From: Mimachlamys varia
Lineage: Eukaryota; Mollusca; Bivalvia; Pectinida; Pectinidae
Direction of reading: 5' to 3'
DNA: 64,000 bases
NCBI GenBank assembly: GCA_947623455.1
Contig: OX392536.1
Coordinates: forward strand, 10,597,282-10,661,281
The position numbers and the translations under genes are program-made. The notes under the pieces are model-generated. The model saw nothing but the letters and a program-made list of their open reading frames with translations, did no database searches and was not told the origin of the DNA. Below, in pieces: positions 58,790-64,000 of the stretch; the first letter of the stretch is position 1, and every line of letters begins with the position of its first letter.

Positions 58790-60262
58790 AAATAGATCGT
58801 GTCTAATATGCTACCAGGCAAGTTTCAGCAGAAAGACAGAAAAGCGAAGGACAAGGAAGGGAAGCCATGCACTGACAACAACTGAGGAACTGCTGAAGAG
58901 AAAGACAGCACACGTCAGGGATTTTCTGCCCTGGAAGCACCATCAGATATACCACCGGCAACCCTACCCATTAACGGCGACACGCCCTCCAATAAGAGAT
59001 CAAGAAGGCCATCAGGAAACTGAAGAATGGGGAAGCTGCATGACCAGACAATATACCAGCAAAAGCCATCAGGCAGACATGGAACAATCATCAATATGCT
59101 TCGCAGCCTCTTCAGTAAAATCTGAGAGGCAGAGGAGGTACCTGGCTAGTGGAAGGAAGGCATTGTCATAAAGTTGCCTAAGAAAGGGGACCTCAGAGAA
59201 TGCAGCAACTATAGAGGAATTGTGCTCCTCTCAGTCTCAGGCAAGATTTTCAATTGAGTTCAATTGGAAAGGATGAGGGAAGCAATTGACCCCAAGCTCC
59301 GAAATCAGCAGTCAGGCTTCCACAGGAACAGATCTTGCGCTGACCAGATCGTTAGCCTATATGCTTGCCTCATAGTGGAGCAGTAGATCGAGTGGGACTC
59401 TCCCATCTACACCAACTTAATAGACTAGGAGAATGCCTTCGACAGTGTGGACAGAGAGACGCTGTTAAAGAGGCACTTTAGAGTTCTTGAGAAGATCATT
59501 TCCCTCATCCTATATATGTACCTATCAAGACACGAGCTGCAGATGGATCACCCATGTAGACCATCTGTCTGAAAGCCTCGAAGTAAAGACTGGAGTCCGC
59601 CAGGGGTGCTTGCTGTCGTCATTCCTCTTTCTTCTGGTCATTGACTACATCAGGAGGATCACAACAACTGGTGGGAACAATGGGATACAGTGGACACTCT
59701 GGACTCAACTAGATGACCTCGACTCTGCTGATGACCTCGCGCTCCTGTCTCACAGATACACCCAGATGCAGGACAAGACCACGCTACTAGAGACCACATC
59801 GGCCGGGACAGGTCTCCGGATCAACAAGCCACATCGGTCGGGACAGGTCTCCGGATCAACAAGCCACATCGGCCGGGACAGGTCTCCGGATCAACAAGCC
59901 ACATCGGCCGGGACAGGTCTCCGGATCAACAAGCCACATCGGCCGGGACAGGTCTCCGGATCAACAAGAAGACGGAGCTGATGAAGATCAATACCAATGC
60001 TAACACGGGACAGGAACCAGTGGCCAAACAAATTCTGCGACGGAAGCGGGGCTGGATAGGACATACCCTTAGGAAACCTGCTTTCAGCACCACACGCCAA
60101 AGCTTGACCTGGAACCCACAATAGAAGAGGAAGAGAGGGCGGCCCCATAACAGTTGGAGGCGGGACACTGAAGCTGAACTGACTTGATAATAGAAACAGC
60201 CAAAGACAGCGTGATGGCGAGGACTTGTCGATGGCCTATGCTCCATGGCGAGCTATGGGGCT
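58790..60262 (+). pseudogene. Decayed non-LTR retrotransposon (reverse transcriptase relic)
   Basis: Translated pieces match LINE reverse transcriptase: LPKKGDLRECSNYRGIVLLS near 59170-59235, a fingers-region RNRSCADQI near 59330, VKTGVRQGCLLSSFLFLLVI near 59585-59645, and DDLDSADDLALLSH near 59710-59755, where the usual aromatic before ADD is Ser. The C-terminal block (RKRGWIGHTLRKP, TRQSLTWNPQ, KRGRPHNSWRRD) begins only about 60 bp after the RT palm-thumb stretch, so several hundred bases are deleted. In-frame stops, frameshifts and a 35-bp expansion show it is dead. The LINE clade is not assigned. Confidence 0.88.
59798..59970 (+). repeat. 35-bp tandem repeat inside the LINE relic, 5 copies
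   Basis: Five units of ACATCGGCCGGGACAGGTCT then CCGGATCAACAAGCC; one carries a T variant. Four extra copies (140 bp) shift the reverse transcriptase frame. Confidence 0.93.
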
Positions 60263-60659
60263 AAGTAATCAAGTACATATGTGTTATATACGTCTCTGGA
60301 ACAATGTTATGTTTCTATGGTCGCAATTTTCGGCTTAGTGACAGGAAGTAGTCAGCAACAAGCGGATATTTCGGACTTATTCTGAAAGTATTCTCAACGT
60401 CTGATTGTAGATCCTTCATTGATCTGTCTCACCTTATTCTGGTAAGGAGGATTTTCTCATCATTGCACACAACTAAAGTATACGTATTCCATTGTTTTAA
60501 TGCAAGGTTCTGATAAATAACAAACAAGAGTTTTATTTCGTGTTGGTTGTCATCTCTTGGTTACTAAGCCCAGATGAATTAAGACTAGATGAGGCTGAGG
60601 CAGACACAGAACAAATCTCGTAAATGAAAACAATTTTTTTTTTATAAAACTGACTTTTT

Positions 60660-61065
60660 AACAAGAGGCCCAGAGGGCCTGTATCGCTCACCTGGTTTCA
60701 TGTGATATAAAACAAGAATGACTCATAAGTGTATGTGTGGCCCTTCTTGTTATGTCAATATATCATAAGCATTTTTGATGGGTACATGTACATTGCTTTT
60801 GTTGTAATTCTAAAAATGTTAGGTTTTTTGGCAAATAGGGCATAAATCCATGAAATGGGTTCAGTGCAGCATCAATATAGCCAAATAGACACTTTTAGCC
60901 CTGCCCCCCCCCCCCCAGGCCCCTGGGGGGTCAGCCCCATCATTTGTATAAATTTGAATCCCAGCCACGTAGGGATGCTACCACTGAAATATAAATGTCA
61001 TACATTGCTTAGTTTCATTTCTGGCAAGTTTCAACTTATTCCTAGTGAGTAAACTTGACAACAAA
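60660..61065 (+). repeat. Element head preceding the 145-bp satellite
   Basis: Begins AACAAGAGGCCCAGAGGGCC, containing the palindrome AGGCCC-AGA-GGGCCT, then TGTATCGCTCACCTGG. A poly-C run lies at 60904. It runs directly into the satellite. Similar heads are common in bivalve genomes (recollection, not checked). The head plus tandem core suggests a non-autonomous transposon such as a Helitron relative. Confidence 0.5.
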
Positions 61066-64000
61066 CCCTTTTGGCCCCTGTGACCTTGAATGAATGTCAG
61101 GGTCATTTCTTTAAACAAACTTGACACACCTTTATCCCAGCATGCCACAAGCCCAATATCACATCTCTATGCCTTTTGGTTATTCAGAAAAAGTTGTTTT
61201 AAAGATTTTGACCCTTTTGGCCCCTGTGACCTTGAATGAAGTTCAAGGTCATTTATTTGAACAAACTTGGTAGACCTTTATCCCAGCATGCCACAGGCCT
61301 AATATCAGGTCTCTGAGCCTTTTAGTTATTCAGAAGAAGTTGTTTAAAGATAATGACCGTTTTGGCCTCTGTGACCTTGAATGAAGGTCAAGGTCATTTC
61401 TTTGAACAAACTTGGTAGCCCTTTATCCCAGCATGCCACAGGCCCAATATCAGGTCTCTGGGCCTTTTGGTTATTCAGAAGAAAATGTTTAAATATTATG
61501 ACCGTTTTGGCCCCAGTGACCTTGAATGAAAGTCAAGGTCATTTCTTTGAACAAACTTGGTAGCCCTTTATCCTAGCATGCCACAGGCCCAATATCAGGT
61601 CTCTGGGCCTTTTGGTTATTCAGAAGAAGTTGTTTAAAGATTATGACCGTTTTGGTCCCTGTGACCTTGAATGAAAGTCAAGATCATTTCTTTGAACAAA
61701 CTTGGTAGCCCTTTATCCCAGCATGCCACAGGCCCAATATCAGGTCTCTGGGCCTTTTGGTTATTCAGAAGAAGTCGTTTAAAGATTATGACCGTTTTGG
61801 CCCCAGTGACCTTGAATGAAAGTCAAGGTCATTTCTTTGAACAAACTTGGTAGCCCTTTATCCCAGCATGCCACAGGCCAAATATTAGGTATCTGGGCCT
61901 TTTGGTTATTCAGAAGAAAAGGTTTAAAGATTATGACCGTTTTGGCCCCAGTGACCTTGAATGAAAGTCAAGGTCATTTCTTTGAACAAACTTGGTAGCC
62001 CTTTATCCCAGCATGCCACAGGCCCAATATTAGATCTCTGGGCCTTTTGGTTATTCAGAAGAAAATGTTTAAAGATTATGACCGTTTTGGCCCCAGTGAC
62101 CTTGAATGAAAGTCAAGGTCATTTCTTTGAACAAACTTGGTAGCCCTTTATCCCAGCATGCCACAGGCCCAATATCAGGTCTCTGGGCCTTTTGGTTATT
62201 CAGAAGAAGTTGTTTAAAGATTATGACCGTTTTGGCCCCTGTGACCTTGAATGAAAGTCAAGGTCATTTCTTTGAACAAACTTGGTAGCCCTTTATCCCA
62301 GCATGCCACAGGCCCAATATTAGGTCTCTGTGCCTTTTGGTTATTCAGAAGAAGTCGTTTAAAAATTATGACCGTTTTGTCCCCTGTGACCTTGAATGAA
62401 GGTCAAGGTCATTTCTTTGAACAAACTTGGTAGCCCTTTATCTCAGCATAACACAGGACCAATATCAGGTCTCTGGGCCTTTTGGTTATTCAGAAGAAGT
62501 TGTTTAAAAAGATTTTGACCTTTTCGGCCCCTGTGACCTTGAATGAAGGTCAAGGTCATTTGTTTGAACAAACTTGGTAGCCCTTTATCCCAGCATAACA
62601 CAGGCCCAATATCAGGTCTCTGAGCCTTTTGGTTATTCAGAAGAAGTCGTTCAAAGATTTTGACCTTTTTGGCCCCTGTGACCTTGAATGAAGGTCAAGG
62701 TCATTTGTTTGAACAAACTTGGTAGCCCTTTATCCCAGCATGCCACAGGCCCAATATTAGGTCTCTGGGCCTTTTGGTTATTCAGAAGAAGTCGTTTAAA
62801 AATTATGACCGTTTTGTCCCCTGTGACCTTGAATGAAGGTCAAGGTCATTTCTTTGAACAAACTTGGTAGCCCTTTATCTCAGCACAACACAGGACCAAT
62901 ATCAGGTCTCTGGGCCTTTTGGTTATTCAGAAGAAGTTGTTTAAAAAGATTTTGACCTTTTTGGCCCCTGTGACCTTGAATGAAGGTCAAGGTCATTTGT
63001 TTGAACAAACTTGGTAGCCCTTTATCCCAGCATGCCACAGGCCCAATATCAGGTCTCTGGGCCTTTTGGTTATTCAAAAGAAGTCGTTTAAAGATTATGA
63101 CCGTTTTGGCCCCTGTGACCTTGAATGAAAGTCAAGGTCATTTGTTTGAACAAACTTGGTAGCCCTTTATCCCAGCATGCCACAGGCCCAATATTAGGTA
63201 TCTGGGCTTTTTAGTTATTCAGAAGAAAATGTTTAAAGATTATGACCGTTTTGGCCCCAGTGACCTTGAATGAAAGTCAAGGTCATTTCTTTGAACAAAC
63301 TTGGTAGCCCTTTATCCCAGCATGCCACAGGCCCAATATTAGATCTCTGGGCCTTTTGGTTATTCAGAAGAAAATGTTTAAAGATTATGACCGTTTTGGC
63401 CCCAGTGACCTTGAATGAAAGTCAAGGTCATTTCTTTGAACAAACTTGGTAGCCCTTTATCCCAGCATGCCACAGGCCCAATATCAGGTCTCTGGGCCTT
63501 TTGGTTATTCAGAAGAAGTTGTTTAAAGATTATGACCGTTTTGGCCCCTGTGACCTTGAATGAAAGTCAAGGTCATTTCTTTGAACAAACTTGGTAGCCC
63601 TTTATCCCAGCATGCCACAGGCCCAATATTAGGTCTCTGGGCCTTTTGGTTATTCAGAAGAAGTCGTTTAAAAATTATGACCGTTTTGTCCCCTGTGACC
63701 TTGAATGAAGGTCAAGGTCATTTCTTTGAACAAACTTGGTAGCCCTTTATCTCAGCACAACACAGGACCAATATCAGGTCTCTGGGCCTTTTGGTTATTC
63801 AGAAGAAGTTGTTTAAAAAGATTTTGACCTTTTTGGCCCCTGTGACCTTGAATGAAGGTCAAGGTCATTTGTTTGAACAAACTTGGTAGCCCTTTATCCC
63901 AGCATGCCACAGGCCCAATATCAGGTCTCTGGGCCTTTTGGTTATTCAAAAGAAGTCGTTTAAAGATTATGACCGTTTTGGCCCCTGTGACCTTGAATGA
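61066..64000 (+). repeat. 145-bp satellite array, about 20 copies, runs off the window
   Basis: Unit (145-147 bp): GGCCCCTGTGACCTTGAATG, AAGGTCAAGGTCATTTC, TTTGAACAAACTTGGTAGCC, CTTTATCCCAGCATGCCACA, GGCCCAATATCAGGTCTCTG, GGCCTTTTGGTTATTCAGAA and a short link. The first two or three units are clearly more diverged. Repeated 60-codon frames on both strands are by-products. Confidence 0.97.

Noticed and set aside
61381..63949. Many repeated 60-65 codon frames starting MKVKVISLNKLG or similar
   Set aside because: They follow the 145-bp satellite unit, end at the same place in each unit and exist on both strands.

Overview
This is eukaryotic DNA, most likely from a bivalve mollusc. It is AT-rich and intron-rich with GT..AG splice sites. 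It is crowded with minisatellites, satellites, foldback (TIR) elements and tRNA-derived SINEs, and has a non-LTR retrotransposon relic. The organism call is inference: it rests on the repeat families (SINE tails ending in CCAAACC-type runs, an AAGAGGCCCAGAGGGCCT head before a satellite) and on the two gene types.

Two genes can be rebuilt exon by exon. (1) On the + strand, 14 exons between 4081 and 45260 encode all but the N-terminus of an adhesion GPCR of subfamily A (ADGRA, the GPR124/GPR125 group). In order it has LRRs, LRRCT, Ig, HormR, a GAIN region with GPS, 7TM, and a long tail ending in the PDZ ligand ETSV. All phases agree across the 13 introns and give 1,489 residues plus a stop. Earlier exons (signal peptide, LRRNT, first LRRs) were not found and probably lie before the window. 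(2) On the - strand, four exons between 57100 and 52966 encode a complete 165-residue Shisa-like/CYYR1-like single-pass adaptor with six ectodomain cysteines and a PPPPY motif. The two genes are convergent, about 7.7 kb apart.

Layout: 1-4080 upstream intron or flank, with a 38-bp array. 4081-14062 LRR, Ig, HormR and linker exons. 14384-18835 a 4.45-kb array of 28 apparently identical 159-bp units inside an intron. 19123-19885 two GAIN-region exons. 19886-35769 a 15.9-kb intron holding foldbacks, a 123-bp repeat, four minisatellites, a SINE and a TTAA-flanked MITE. 35770-45260 GAIN/GPS, 7TM and tail exons; one of these introns is almost wholly a 23-bp minisatellite split by a 1,080-bp TIR element. 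45261-52965 intergenic, with several MITEs and a 58-bp array. 52966-57100 the Shisa-like gene, with a CCAAT-motif array in its last intron. 58790-60262 a decayed LINE. 61066-64000 a 145-bp satellite that runs off the window; each unit carries nuclear-receptor-type half-sites.

Nothing here looks like a multi-gene system. The main biology is the ADGRA receptor, in vertebrates a Wnt co-receptor/planar polarity protein that binds DLG-type PDZ proteins. The most unusual features are the repeats: recent arrays open on both strands, a dispersed palindromic element seen seven times, foldbacks with shared ends but different arms, and two coding exons whose 3' splice sites are tandemly duplicated.
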